This document shows, piece after piece, positions 8,377 to 16,856 of a DNA stretch of 59,254 nt. The position numbers were made by a program, and so were the translations under genes. Origin of the DNA: an uncultured Neomegalonema sp. GTDB lineage: Bacteria > Pseudomonadota > Alphaproteobacteria > Rhodobacterales > Rhodobacteraceae. The stretch spans positions 1-59,254 of the forward strand of contig CALKIZ010000068.1 in assembly GCA_937995735.1 (NCBI GenBank). The letters run 5' to 3'. Under the pieces are notes generated by a model. The model saw only the letters and a list, made by a program, of their open reading frames with translations. It did no database searches and had not been told where the DNA came from. Within the stretch, counting starts at the first letter, position 1, and each line of letters opens with the position of its first letter.

Positions 8377-9302
8377 CAAGCCGCCTCAGCACCACCAGCG
8401 GGGGTCAGCAAGAACGCATCTGCGCAGGCTTTTGCGAGCGCTCTAACCCGCCCGATATAGGCTTGGCGCTCTGTCACCGAGATCACGCCGCGCGCATCCA
8501 ACAGATTAAACAGATGGCTGGCTTTGATGCATTGATCATAGGCAGGATGCGCCATCACAATGGTTTTGCCCGTTTTCGGGTCCACATGCTCAGCGGCAAG
8601 AATACGCTCACATTCCGCTTCTGCATCCTCGAAATGTTTCAGCAATGTCGTTGTATCGGCCACGTCAAAGTTCCAGCGCGAATACTCCGCTTCGGTTTGA
8701 CGGAACACGTCGCCATAACTCAGCGCAATCGGTGCATCAGGATCGTTGAACGGCATGTCCATGACGTGATCAACGCCGAGAACATACATCGCAAGACGTT
8801 CCAGACCATAGGTCAGCTCGCCCGAGACGGGGCGGCAATCATGCCCGCCGACTTGCTGAAAATATGTGAACTGCGACACTTCCATGCCATCAACCCAAAC
8901 TTCCCAGCCAAGCCCCCAAGCACCAAGCGTAGGGCTTTCCCAATCATCCTCGACAAAGCGAATGTCATGCAGGGTAAAATCAATTCCGATGGCTTTCAGA
9001 CTACCGAGATACAAGTCCTGCAAATCCGGCGGGCTTGGTTTGATCAGCACTTGATATTGATAATAATGCTGCAAGCGGTTCGGATTTTCGCCATAGCGCC
9101 CATCTGTCGGGCGGCGCGAAGGCTGAACATAGGCCGCCGCCCATTGCGACGGACCCAGCGCGCGAAGCGTTGTCGCCGGGTGGAATGTTCCCGCCCCGAC
9201 CTCCATGTCATAAGGCTGTAACACGGCACAGCCCTTCTCGGCCCAATAGGTCTGAAGCCGCAGGATAATTTCCTGAAAAGAGCGCGGAGTTGTCGTGGTC
9301 AT
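8376..9302 (-). CDS. glyQ: Glycyl-tRNA synthetase, alpha subunit
   Basis: A 308-residue class II catalytic subunit. The N-terminus shows [18 protein letters not shown] and [14 protein letters not shown], both hallmarks of GlyQ, and the middle has the class II signatures [20 protein letters not shown] and ERLAMYVLG. It binds ATP and glycine and forms the aminoacyl adenylate, partnering with GlyS encoded downstream. It is the first gene of the glyQ - DUF6446-like - glyS - ppdK - meaB run; a promoter is expected in the 64 bases between it and the DUF389 gene or further upstream, but I see no clear one. Length and motifs are complete. Confidence 0.97.
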   Translation of the reverse strand: MTTTTPRSFQEIILRLQTYWAEKGCAVLQPYDMEVGAGTFHPATTLRALGPSQWAAAYVQPSRRPTDGRYGENPNRLQHYYQYQVLIKPSPPDLQDLYLGSLKAIGIDFTLHDIRFVEDDWESPTLGAWGLGWEVWVDGMEVSQFTYFQQVGGHDCRPVSGELTYGLERLAMYVLGVDHVMDMPFNDPDAPIALSYGDVFRQTEAEYSRWNFDVADTTTLLKHFEDAEAECERILAAEHVDPKTGKTIVMAHPAYDQCIKASHLFNLLDARGVISVTERQAYIGRVRALAKACADAFLLTPAGGAEAA

Positions 9303-9366
9303 GGCAAAGCCTCGATGTTGCTTACGTCCACCTAGCCCCGCAAGGCCGATGGGTCAACGGGACTTA

Positions 9367-10392
9367 TCAGCCGAAAAATCCGGCGAATCCGTCGCGGTAT
9401 GTCTGGATAAGGATTCCCACACACAGCAAAATCATCAATGCACCCAGTACGATAAACCCGAGCCGCCGCGATTGACGGGCTTCAAATTTCTTCAACCACA
9501 TGCGCGGCTCGATTCCTCTGAACCGGAAAACCATCAGCGCGGCAAGATTGACACTCGCCACATTGACTAAAAACAGCTCCGCAGCGCCAAGCGCCGACAA
9601 CCATTCCCCCGCACCAACCATAATGCCCATCGCCACAGCAGGAGGCAACAGCGCGACAGCGACCATCACGCCCACCAGCGAGGCACTCGCCCCACTTGTC
9701 AACGCGAGTGCGGCACAAGCGCCTGAAGCCAAAGCCACAGCAACTCCGTCAAGGCCGATTTGCGTCCGGTCCACCAATTCCTTGGCTTCCAAATCCAGCG
9801 GTAAGATTGCCCCGCCAAGGATCGACAGAACAACCGCCAAGGCGAAGCCAATTCCCAGCGCCCCGATAGCCTTACGCATCAACTCGCGATCACCGAGCGC
9901 TGTGCCAAAAGCAAAAGCAAGATTCGGCCCAAGGAAAGGCGCAATCACCATCGCGCCGATCAGCACCGCGACGTTATTTGTTACCAATGCTGCACCGGCA
10001 ACCACGGTCGATAACGCAACAAACAGCAGATAATCGGAATTACAGTCCGCCCCTTTTTCAATCTGATTATACAGCACTTCACGCGTCGAGGTCATGCGGT
10101 TCCGCTCGCGCTTTTCAACCGCTTCATCATCCGGTTCCGGCTTTGGGATCGCCGCATCCAGAGGATGCAATAAGATGTGCCAGCCCTCAGAGCCGGTCAG
10201 CGCATCCTGCAAAGCATCCAAGGTTGATTGCTGATAATCCGGGTCCAGCAAAGCACGGATCACCACCCGCCGTCCGCCCTCCTCATTCTCGGCAACCGAC
10301 CACACATCAATCGGCTTATGTTCCTGAAATACTTTGCGGATGGAAGAAGCCAAATCACTTGGCGCGATGACTTCGACAACACGTAACGCCAT
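9367..10392 (-). CDS. DUF389 (TIGR00341-type) integral membrane protein
   Basis: A 341-residue protein with an N-terminal cytoplasmic domain of about 110 residues (MALRVVEVIAPSDLASSIRK...) and a C-terminal block of about six to seven transmembrane helices. The membrane part includes the Gly/Pro-rich VLIGAMVIAPFLGPNLAFAFG and VALLPPAVAMGIMVGAG segments that typify DUF389. The family function is not established. The frame runs 9 codons upstream, but the ATG at 10392 overlaps the folP stop in TGATG and gives the standard start. Coupling to folP is therefore likely, though no functional link between folate synthesis and this protein is known to me. Confidence 0.88.
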   Translation of the reverse strand: MALRVVEVIAPSDLASSIRKVFQEHKPIDVWSVAENEEGGRRVVIRALLDPDYQQSTLDALQDALTGSEGWHILLHPLDAAIPKPEPDDEAVEKRERNRMTSTREVLYNQIEKGADCNSDYLLFVALSTVVAGAALVTNNVAVLIGAMVIAPFLGPNLAFAFGTALGDRELMRKAIGALGIGFALAVVLSILGGAILPLDLEAKELVDRTQIGLDGVAVALASGACAALALTSGASASLVGVMVAVALLPPAVAMGIMVGAGEWLSALGAAELFLVNVASVNLAALMVFRFRGIEPRMWLKKFEARQSRRLGFIVLGALMILLCVGILIQTYRDGFAGFFG

Positions 10393-11237
10393 CAGGCGGC
10401 TCCCTGAACAGCAGACCAAATAGCAAGCGCCTGCACCGTAGCCTTCACGTCATGCACACGCAGGATATGACACCCGAGGCTCGCCCCGATTTGCGCGGCA
10501 GCGACAGAGCCGTGAACGCGCTCCGCCGCGACATCTTCCCCGGTCAATGTCCCGATAAACCGTTTGCGCGACGCGCCCAGCAAAACCGGACAGCCCATAT
10601 CGTGGAACGTGCCCAGTCCGCGCAAGATTTGCAGATTATGGTCCAGCGTTTTGCCAAACCCGATACCGGGATCAATGATGATTTGTTCAGGTGCAACCCC
10701 GGCTTCGATAACAACCCGCACACGGGCCTCCAGATACGCATAGACCTCGCGCAGCACATCATCGTAGCGCGGGTCTTTTTGCATTGTCTTCGGATCACCA
10801 AGCGCGTGCATCAAGCACACCGCCCCGCCCGCTTCCGCAAATTCAGCCGCAACCGCTAGGCTGTCTTCGTCATAGGTCAGCGCGGAGACATCATTGAACA
10901 ACCGCGCGCCAGCCGCCAATGCCCGCCGCGCCACATCCGCCTTGCGCGTATCAATCGACACCACTGCACCGGTTGCAACAGCGGCATGGATTGCAGGCTC
11001 CACCCGCTCCCATTCCTCTGCCGCTGGCACAGTATCAGCACCCGGACGGGTAGATTCGCCGCCAATATCGAGAATATCCGCGCCTTCAGCGATCAGTTCC
11101 GCGACGCGCGCCTCAATATCCGCAATACGCCCGCCATCGGAAAAGCTGTCAGGCGTCACATTGACAATGCCCATAATACGCGGGCGGTCCATGCTCAGGC
11201 CACAAATCGCTGGCCGCTCGGGTAAAGGCATCGCCAT
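10392..11237 (-). CDS. folP: Dihydropteroate synthase
   Basis: About 281 residues if started at the ATG at 11237. It condenses p-aminobenzoate with dihydropterin pyrophosphate in folate synthesis. Diagnostic motifs are GIVNVTPDSFSDGG near residues 23-36, DIGGESTRPGA, and GASRKRFIG near the C-terminus. The open frame can begin at a GTG at 11252, but that lies inside the ftsH terminator hairpin; the ATG at 11237 (or 11231) follows the U-tract and has GAGGA eight bases upstream. That Shine-Dalgarno is itself the 3' arm of the hairpin, so initiation and termination are physically linked. Downstream it is coupled to the DUF389 gene. Start choice is the main uncertainty. Confidence 0.94.
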   Translation of the reverse strand: MAMPLPERPAICGLSMDRPRIMGIVNVTPDSFSDGGRIADIEARVAELIAEGADILDIGGESTRPGADTVPAAEEWERVEPAIHAAVATGAVVSIDTRKADVARRALAAGARLFNDVSALTYDEDSLAVAAEFAEAGGAVCLMHALGDPKTMQKDPRYDDVLREVYAYLEARVRVVIEAGVAPEQIIIDPGIGFGKTLDHNLQILRGLGTFHDMGCPVLLGASRKRFIGTLTGEDVAAERVHGSVAAAQIGASLGCHILRVHDVKATVQALAIWSAVQGAA

Positions 11238-11273
11238 AAAAAAAGTCCTCACGAAATATCGCGAGGACTTTGA
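11237..11273 (-). terminator. Intrinsic terminator after ftsH overlapping the folP leader
   Basis: AAAGTCCTC (11242-11250) pairs perfectly with GAGGACTTT (11263-11271), with two more pairs toward the loop, and on the minus strand the stem is followed by a run of seven T. It starts about 30 bases after the ftsH stop. The distal arm contains GAGGA, the only good ribosome-binding site for folP, so hairpin formation would both end ftsH transcripts and mask folP initiation on read-through RNA. Confidence 0.8.
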
Positions 11274-11301
11274 GTTTTAAGAAGAGTGCGGTCAAGGACT
11301 G

Positions 11302-13206
11302 CTAGGTTGGTTGAGGCTCCAAGCCGGGGTCCGATTTCGGCTTTTTCGTCTTCGGAACCGATGTCAGCGGCGTTCCGCCAGAGCTTGAATCGTCTTCATC
11401 GCGATTAAGTGGCTCTCCTGCGATTACCTTTTTGATCTCGTCGCCGGTCAGCGTTTCGTATTCGATAAGCCCCTGAGCCAAACGTTCAAACTCGACTGAC
11501 TGCTCAGTCAAAATCCGAAACGCGGTATCGTATCCATCATCAATCAGACGTTTGACTTCCTCTTCAATGATGTTTTGCGTTCCGCTGGAAATCTGCGGGC
11601 CACCAGAATTGTAACTGCCGAGGAAGCTGTCCTGCTCGCCCGAATAGTTCACATTACCGATTTTATCAGACATCCCGAATTGCGTGACCATCGCACGGGC
11701 AATTTTAGACACCTGCTGAATATCGCTTACGGGGCCAGAGGATACGTTATCCTCACCGTACTTGATGATCTCAGCCGCTTTACCCGCCATCGCCATCGCA
11801 ATTTTCGACGTATATTTCGTCTTGGTCACAGAATACGTGTCGCGCTCAGGCACAGACATAACGAGACCTAGCGCACGGCCACGCGGAATAATCGTTGCCT
11901 TGTAAACTGGGTCATGTTGCGGAACACTCATCGCAACCAGCGCATGTCCGGCTTCATGGTAAGCTGTCACCGCTTTTTCGTGCTCGGTCATCACCATCGA
12001 GCGTCGTTCAGCGCCCATCATGACTTTATCTTTTGCGAACTCAAAATCATCCATCGTGACAATCCGCTTGCCTAGACGCGCCGCCGTCAAAGCGGCCTCG
12101 TTCACCAAGTTTGCAAGATCAGCACCCGAAAAACCGGGAGTCGAGCGCGCAATACGTTTGAGGTCCACACCCGGCGCCAAGGGCACTTTACGCGCATGAA
12201 CGTCGAGGATTTTTTCGCGGCCATTGATATCAGGATTATTGACCGTGACTTGACGGTCAAAACGACCGGGGCGCAGCAATGCCGGATCAAGAACATCAGG
12301 ACGGTTCGTCGCGGCGATCAGTATCACGCCTTCATTCGACTCAAAACCATCCATCTCAACCAGCAACTGGTTAAGCGTCTGTTCGCGTTCATCATTACCG
12401 CCGCCATATCCCGCTCCCCGGTGACGACCCACCGCGTCGATCTCATCAATGAAGACGATACACGGCGCGTTCTTTTTGGCTTGCTCGAACATATCGCGGA
12501 CACGCGACGCACCGACACCGACGAACATCTCAACGAAATCAGAACCCGAGATCGTAAAGAACGGCACAGCCGCCTCGCCCGCAATCGCGCGCGCCAACAG
12601 CGTTTTACCTGTACCCGGAGGGCCAACGAGCAATGCGCCTTTAGGGATTTTACCGCCTAAGCGGGAATATTTCTGAGGATCACGCAGAAACTCAACGATT
12701 TCCTGCAATTCTTCTTTCGCCTCATCGATACCGGCCACATCGTCAAATGTGACGCGCCCTGCTTTTTCGGTGAGCAGTTTGGCCTTCGACTTGCCAAAGC
12801 TCATAGCACCTTTGCCGCCCCCCTGCATTTGGCGCATGAAGAACACCCAAACAGCGATAATCAGAATGAATGGCAGCCATGACAGCAGGAAGGATGCAAG
12901 CGCACCGCGCTCCTGAGGGTCAACGGTTATCCTTACGTCACTGGCTTCCAGCTTTTCAAACATCCCGTCCGTGTCATCAGGCACGTAAACATAGAACGTC
13001 TCGCCGGATGAATTCATATGCCCGGTAACACGTTCACCCGAGATTTTAACATCACGAACCTGCCCATCTTCCACCCGTTCGATGAAATCAGAATAGCCAA
13101 GCTCACGCGACGATCCCGGTCCACCGGGTTGTCCAAACAGGTTGAACAGCGCAATCACCAGAAAAATGATGACGAGCCATAGCCCGAGGTTCTTAAAATT
13201 ATTCAC
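11302..13206 (-). CDS. ftsH: ATP-dependent zinc metalloprotease FtsH
   Basis: A 634-residue inner-membrane AAA+ protease with two N-terminal transmembrane helices (about 7-25 and 104-124) flanking a periplasmic domain. It has Walker A GPPGTGKT at 195-202, Walker [11 protein letters not shown] near 251-260, the SRH region, and the zinc site HEAGH at 417-421. It degrades membrane and short-lived cytosolic proteins, including LpxC and RpoH in related bacteria. It lies about 105 bases downstream of tilS in the order cpoB-tilS-ftsH-folP, which is widespread in alphaproteobacteria. The C-terminus has a short charged tail ([11 protein letters not shown]). The gap ahead of it holds GATAAG-CC-CTTATC (13264-13277), a possible operator. 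The assignment is certain. Confidence 0.98.
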   Translation of the reverse strand: MNNFKNLGLWLVIIFLVIALFNLFGQPGGPGSSRELGYSDFIERVEDGQVRDVKISGERVTGHMNSSGETFYVYVPDDTDGMFEKLEASDVRITVDPQERGALASFLLSWLPFILIIAVWVFFMRQMQGGGKGAMSFGKSKAKLLTEKAGRVTFDDVAGIDEAKEELQEIVEFLRDPQKYSRLGGKIPKGALLVGPPGTGKTLLARAIAGEAAVPFFTISGSDFVEMFVGVGASRVRDMFEQAKKNAPCIVFIDEIDAVGRHRGAGYGGGNDEREQTLNQLLVEMDGFESNEGVILIAATNRPDVLDPALLRPGRFDRQVTVNNPDINGREKILDVHARKVPLAPGVDLKRIARSTPGFSGADLANLVNEAALTAARLGKRIVTMDDFEFAKDKVMMGAERRSMVMTEHEKAVTAYHEAGHALVAMSVPQHDPVYKATIIPRGRALGLVMSVPERDTYSVTKTKYTSKIAMAMAGKAAEIIKYGEDNVSSGPVSDIQQVSKIARAMVTQFGMSDKIGNVNYSGEQDSFLGSYNSGGPQISSGTQNIIEEEVKRLIDDGYDTAFRILTEQSVEFERLAQGLIEYETLTGDEIKKVIAGEPLNRDEDDSSSGGTPLTSVPKTKKPKSDPGLEPQPT

Positions 13207-13312
13207 GCGGTATCTCCGTGCGGGACGCGATTAACGCTCTTTATGTTCAGCATCTACCTGCAAGATAAGCCCTTATCCAGACCAATCAACCATCAGGACA
13301 TTTTAATAAGCA

Positions 13313-14620
13313 CTATTTGCACCATCGAGCCTTTACAACAAGTTCAGGCCCGTTTGTTTCAGCAGCCCACGGAGCTAGCGGGGCATTAACAAGAACATCG
13401 TCCCGCCAAAGCGCTGGCGTTGCGAGACGCGCTTCGCGGGGGGCCGCAAGCCAAGCCTCTGAGTAATCGACATTATCTTTTGGAATCTGAATAATTCCCG
13501 CTTCGCCCAGGGCGCCAACTTGCAGGTTCGGGGTGCCTTTTTTGCCCGGAATGTCAAAATGGAAGCGCCCATCCCACAAACCGTTAACTTCTCCGGGTTG
13601 CGTCTTGGGCGCGCAGCGGGCGGTTTCTCGCAAAATATTGAAACGATCCCCGTTCGGCCTGAAAGCACAATGCGCGAACGTCTTTCCGCCGGAGCTGTAC
13701 CGTTTAAGCATCCATTCAAGCATTTCCTCTTCAACGGACAGACGAGGCCGGCCTCCATTGTCAGAAAATAAGTTAATTATCTGGCCAATGACCCGACACG
13801 CAGTCTCGGTTTCAGCGGCGGCAAAAGCGTTAACGTCCAGTTCAGCAAATCCTATCGGAGACAAGAAGACTGCATTTTTCACCAGTTCATCGGCCTGACG
13901 TTGCAGCACTTGCTTGGCTAAACCCATCCTATGGGCCAGACCGGACAAAGAGCTTACACTGATCCCCAATGGTTCAAGGTGCTTGAAGACCTGCCGAGCT
14001 TTCACACGGTCATAGCTTGGGTCATCATTGGTTGGATCGTCGATCCATGCCTGCCCGAGTGCCCTTAAGATATCCCTCAAGTTCCCCCGCGTTTGATCCA
14101 GGACAAAGGGCCGAACCACCGTAATGCCCCATATCGGTGTTTCCCGCGCCATCCCTGCAAGGCCATCGACGCCTGACCCCCTTGCCAGACGCATCAGCAC
14201 CGTTTCCGCCTGATCGTCAATTGTGTGGCCGGTGTAAAGATGCGCGATACCGTTTGCCTTGCAGAAATCCGCCATCAAACGATAACGGCCATTGCGGGCA
14301 ACAGCCGAAAGATTGCCTTTACCTTGATACTCCCAATGCAAAATATGGTGTCCGATACCGAGATCGGCGCACCAAGCCGCCACTTGCTTTGCTTCACCGG
14401 CAGAGGCGGCGCGCAAGCCATGGTCAACGGTTAAAGCAACAATTTTTTTCCTGACTTGTCCGCAACAGAAATGGGCAAGACGCAATAAGGCCATACTGTC
14501 ACTGCCACCCGACACCGCGACGGCAAACTCGTCAGGAAGTGCATTTAAAGAACCGAAACTTTGGAGGCCGGTGTCCAGTATTGAACCGGAAGGGTCCGAT
14601 TTTGACTTTAACCCCCGCAA
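13313..14620 (-). CDS. tilS: tRNA(Ile)-lysidine synthase
   Basis: A 435-residue N-type ATP pyrophosphatase that converts C34 of the CAU-anticodon tRNA-Ile to lysidine, switching decoding from AUG to AUA. The PP-loop SGGSDS is at residues 37-42, followed by VDHGLRAAS and the YTGHTIDDQAETVLMRLARG signature of TilS. The start appears to be a TTG at 14620, which overlaps the end of cpoB by 13 bases; no better ATG lies before the PP-loop, and a less common start would be consistent with coupling to cpoB. The C-terminal half is poorly conserved, as usual in the family. The gene is essential in most bacteria. Confidence 0.93.
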   Translation of the reverse strand: MRGLKSKSDPSGSILDTGLQSFGSLNALPDEFAVAVSGGSDSMALLRLAHFCCGQVRKKIVALTVDHGLRAASAGEAKQVAAWCADLGIGHHILHWEYQGKGNLSAVARNGRYRLMADFCKANGIAHLYTGHTIDDQAETVLMRLARGSGVDGLAGMARETPIWGITVVRPFVLDQTRGNLRDILRALGQAWIDDPTNDDPSYDRVKARQVFKHLEPLGISVSSLSGLAHRMGLAKQVLQRQADELVKNAVFLSPIGFAELDVNAFAAAETETACRVIGQIINLFSDNGGRPRLSVEEEMLEWMLKRYSSGGKTFAHCAFRPNGDRFNILRETARCAPKTQPGEVNGLWDGRFHFDIPGKKGTPNLQVGALGEAGIIQIPKDNVDYSEAWLAAPREARLATPALWRDDVLVNAPLAPWAAETNGPELVVKARWCK

Positions 14621-15543
14621 CGGAACCGCTGGCTTTCAATATCGGCACGGCGCAGCAATGCGGGCGGCGCACCGGGATAACGGGCAGGAACCTGTTTAAA
14701 GCTAAGGCAGGCTTCTTCTGTCTTGCCGATATTCGCCAATGTCATGCCCAGTTTCAACAAACTGTCAGGGGCTTTTTGACCATCAGGCCAATTGCGGAAA
14801 GAATCGAGAAAGGCCGACGCCGCTTGCTCGTACCGGCCCAATTTAAAATGCATATCTCCAAGCCAGAACTGCGCCTGCCCCGCTTTGGGGTCTTGAGGGT
14901 GTGACGCAATCAAATCTTCAAACTGCGCGCCCGCCTGATCGAAAGACCCGATATTTAACAAACGGATACCTTCATCATAAAGTACATCGGCATTTTGAAA
15001 GGCTTGCGGCGCGGGTTGCGGCTCAAACCGTTGAGCCTGGAATACATCCTGTGGAGGATTGAAAGTCGCCTGAGGCTGGAATTGCGGAGTTGTTTCGATT
15101 GGCGGCGCAAATGTTGTAATTTCCGGACCTTGTGGCGGCGCAACGTTTACAAAGTTACTGTTCGCCGTCAAAGGGGGGCGACTCTCGGTCTCCAGAGGAG
15201 AACGTGATACCGGTCCGGCCCCTCCTTCTTCGAGCGCCGACAACCGACTTTCGAAACTATCCAACCGTTTACTCGATGCGGAATTTGCTTTGCGGCTATC
15301 GAACTCGAGGCGTTCGATGATCCCCGTCAAGCGGCGTAATTCTTGCTCGATTTGATCGAGGCGCACCACATCGCCGCCGCCACCTGATGAAACTCTCAAT
15401 CGGGTAACTTCAGTCTCCAAGCGATCAATGCGCTGAAGCAAATCTCCGATCTGAATCCGTTGTTGAGCTTCGGCAGGAACTGCAAGCGCGGCAATGGCAA
15501 ACAGGACGAGCGAAATATTCCGTATCGAGCGAAGAATAATCAT
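14608..15543 (-). CDS. cpoB: Tol-Pal coordinator CpoB (YbgF)
   Basis: About 311 residues from the ATG at 15543; the frame is open to a TTG at 15570. It has a signal peptide ending at PAEAQQ, then a trimerising coiled coil (LLQRIDRLETEVTRLR ... EQELRRLTGIIERLEF, roughly residues 30-95). A Pro/Gln/Phe-rich linker follows, then a C-terminal TPR block starting YDEGIRLLNIGSFDQAG. CpoB binds TolA in the periplasm and coordinates outer-membrane constriction with peptidoglycan synthesis. It is the last gene of the tol-pal cluster, separated from pal by a terminator-like hairpin and overlapping tilS. The start is uncertain; family and role are firm by domain order and context. Confidence 0.92.
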   Translation of the reverse strand: MIILRSIRNISLVLFAIAALAVPAEAQQRIQIGDLLQRIDRLETEVTRLRVSSGGGGDVVRLDQIEQELRRLTGIIERLEFDSRKANSASSKRLDSFESRLSALEEGGAGPVSRSPLETESRPPLTANSNFVNVAPPQGPEITTFAPPIETTPQFQPQATFNPPQDVFQAQRFEPQPAPQAFQNADVLYDEGIRLLNIGSFDQAGAQFEDLIASHPQDPKAGQAQFWLGDMHFKLGRYEQAASAFLDSFRNWPDGQKAPDSLLKLGMTLANIGKTEEACLSFKQVPARYPGAPPALLRRADIESQRFRCGG

Positions 15544-15593
15544 CTGAATGCGCACATTTGTTGTTGTCAAAAAATCTCATGGTCGATTTAGCA

Positions 15594-15626
15594 AAATCCC
15601 GCCCCAAATTTTAAATCGGGGCGAGA
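15594..15626 (-). terminator. Intrinsic terminator after pal
   Basis: On the minus strand CTCGCCCC (15605-15598 opposite 15625-15618) forms an eight-pair GC-rich stem with one wobble around a 12-base AT-rich loop, then runs into ATTTT. It begins ten bases after the pal stop. It should separate tol-pal messages from cpoB-tilS-ftsH, at least partly. Confidence 0.6.
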
Positions 15627-15634
15627 TAATTATT

Positions 15635-16723
15635 CTATGAAGAAGGTCCGCCGCGCAATGTTGTGACGGCTCGGCGGTTGACCCGCCATGCACCCGGTGT
15701 CGAGCTGGCTCTCACAGGGCGCTCTTTACCAAACGAAACGGTCCGAATTCTGTTCGGATCAATACCGACCGAGCTTAGATAACTGCGAACAGCATTCGCG
15801 CGGCGTGCGCCAAGTGCAAGGTTGTAATCCCGTGTTCCCCGCTCGTCGGCGTGGCCTTCAATCGTGATTGCGTATTGTGGATGCCGTTGGAACCACGCAG
15901 CTTGCCTACGAAGAATTTCCTGACTTTCCGTGTCGATGCTGGAGCTATCAGTATCGAAGAGAACTCTGTCACCGACACGCTGAACGAAGTATCCGTCGCT
16001 GCCATCATCCCCAGCAAAGTTATATGACTCCAAGCTCGGACCCGTTGCGAATTGACCGCCCCCTTGTGACGCGCCGAGCGGATTGCCGAACTGATCGACC
16101 CGATTGCCATTTGCATCAAAAAAGTTGCCATTGCCATCGGTCGTAATCGTATTCCCGCCACCGGCAAACGATCCGCCACCGGCAATCGGATTACCGTTCG
16201 CATCTACAGGATTGCCATTCGCATCGACGAAATTGCCGTTCCCATCCAGGAATACGCCATTTGCACCGGGTTGGAATGTGCCGCCACCGGCCACAGCGCC
16301 ACTACCGAGAGGATTTCCGAACTCATCAACACGGTTGCCATTTGCATCAACAAGATTACCGTTCGCATCTCTGAACAACTGACCTGCAGTTCCAATGCCA
16401 CCAGCTCCGGCTCCGGCGCCACCTACTCCAGCACCAGCAGTTCCGACGCCACCAGCTCCAGCACCGGCAGTCCCGACACCACCTGCTCCAGCTCCAGCGC
16501 CACCAGCTTGGCCGCCATTCGCACCAGCTCCGGCACCTGAGCCTGTGCCAGCACCAAATCCACGGGGGGCTGATCCCGCACCACTACCGGGGCCAAAGCC
16601 GCCCACACCGCTAGCAGACGTATTCGAGTCTACACCTACCGGGGCTTTCTTACCGGCACAGCCAGCTAGAGCAACGGATGCTACAGCGGCAATCAGAGCA
16701 AAACGGAGTGCGGTAATACGCAT
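15635..16723 (-). CDS. pal: Peptidoglycan-associated lipoprotein Pal with expanded Gly-rich repeat spacer
   Basis: A 362-residue lipoprotein, about twice the usual Pal length. The signal peptide ends in the lipobox LAGC with the lipidated Cys at residue 22. Residues about 35-108 are almost pure Gly/Ala (GAGAGG-type), and about 109-225 hold repeats of the form DGNGN-F-x-DANGN-x-VD-x-FGNP. The C-terminal OmpA-like domain (about 250-355) is intact, with EGHADERGTRDYN and the conserved LGARRANAV helix. Pal tethers the outer membrane to peptidoglycan and is relocated by TolB-TolA at division. It lies after tolB with a 133-base gap holding a palindrome and a possible promoter. The spacer would let the domain reach further from the membrane (inference). 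Confidence 0.96.
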   Translation of the reverse strand: MRITALRFALIAAVASVALAGCAGKKAPVGVDSNTSASGVGGFGPGSGAGSAPRGFGAGTGSGAGAGANGGQAGGAGAGAGGVGTAGAGAGGVGTAGAGVGGAGAGAGGIGTAGQLFRDANGNLVDANGNRVDEFGNPLGSGAVAGGGTFQPGANGVFLDGNGNFVDANGNPVDANGNPIAGGGSFAGGGNTITTDGNGNFFDANGNRVDQFGNPLGASQGGGQFATGPSLESYNFAGDDGSDGYFVQRVGDRVLFDTDSSSIDTESQEILRRQAAWFQRHPQYAITIEGHADERGTRDYNLALGARRANAVRSYLSSVGIDPNRIRTVSFGKERPVRASSTPGAWRVNRRAVTTLRGGPSS

Positions 16724-16786
16724 GAAAGATCTCCTCGATCTGTTATTTCAATGTGCAGGAAAAGTGCATGTCCTGCTGTTGGTCTC

Positions 16787-16809
16787 TGTCAAAGGCAAAA
16801 CGTTTTGCC
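16787..16809 (-). promoter_or_regulatory. 16-bp palindrome beside a possible pal promoter
   Basis: GGCAAAACGTTTTGCC at 16794-16809 is a perfect palindrome in the tolB-pal gap. Immediately after it on the minus strand is TTGACA (16792-16787), a consensus -35 hexamer. The hexamer 17 bases further on (ATGCAC) is a poor -10, so promoter status is tentative. The palindrome could be a repressor operator or a short hairpin that attenuates tolB read-through. Confidence 0.4.
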
Positions 16810-16856
16810 GAAAAGTAGGGTTCACTCAAAAACTCAGTTCACATTCAAAAGTGGCA

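Noticed and set aside
8370-9221. 283-codon plus-strand frame opposite glyQ
   Set aside because: Antisense shadow of a conserved essential gene; no domain recognised.
13264-13277. GATAAG-CC-CTTATC inverted repeat ahead of ftsH as a heat-shock operator
   Set aside because: Arms are only six bases and no RpoH-type promoter could be aligned with it; left as a note in the ftsH entry.
16100-16560. Repeats opposite pal read as a separate low-complexity gene on the plus strand
   Set aside because: They are the antisense of the Gly-rich spacer in Pal; no start signal.
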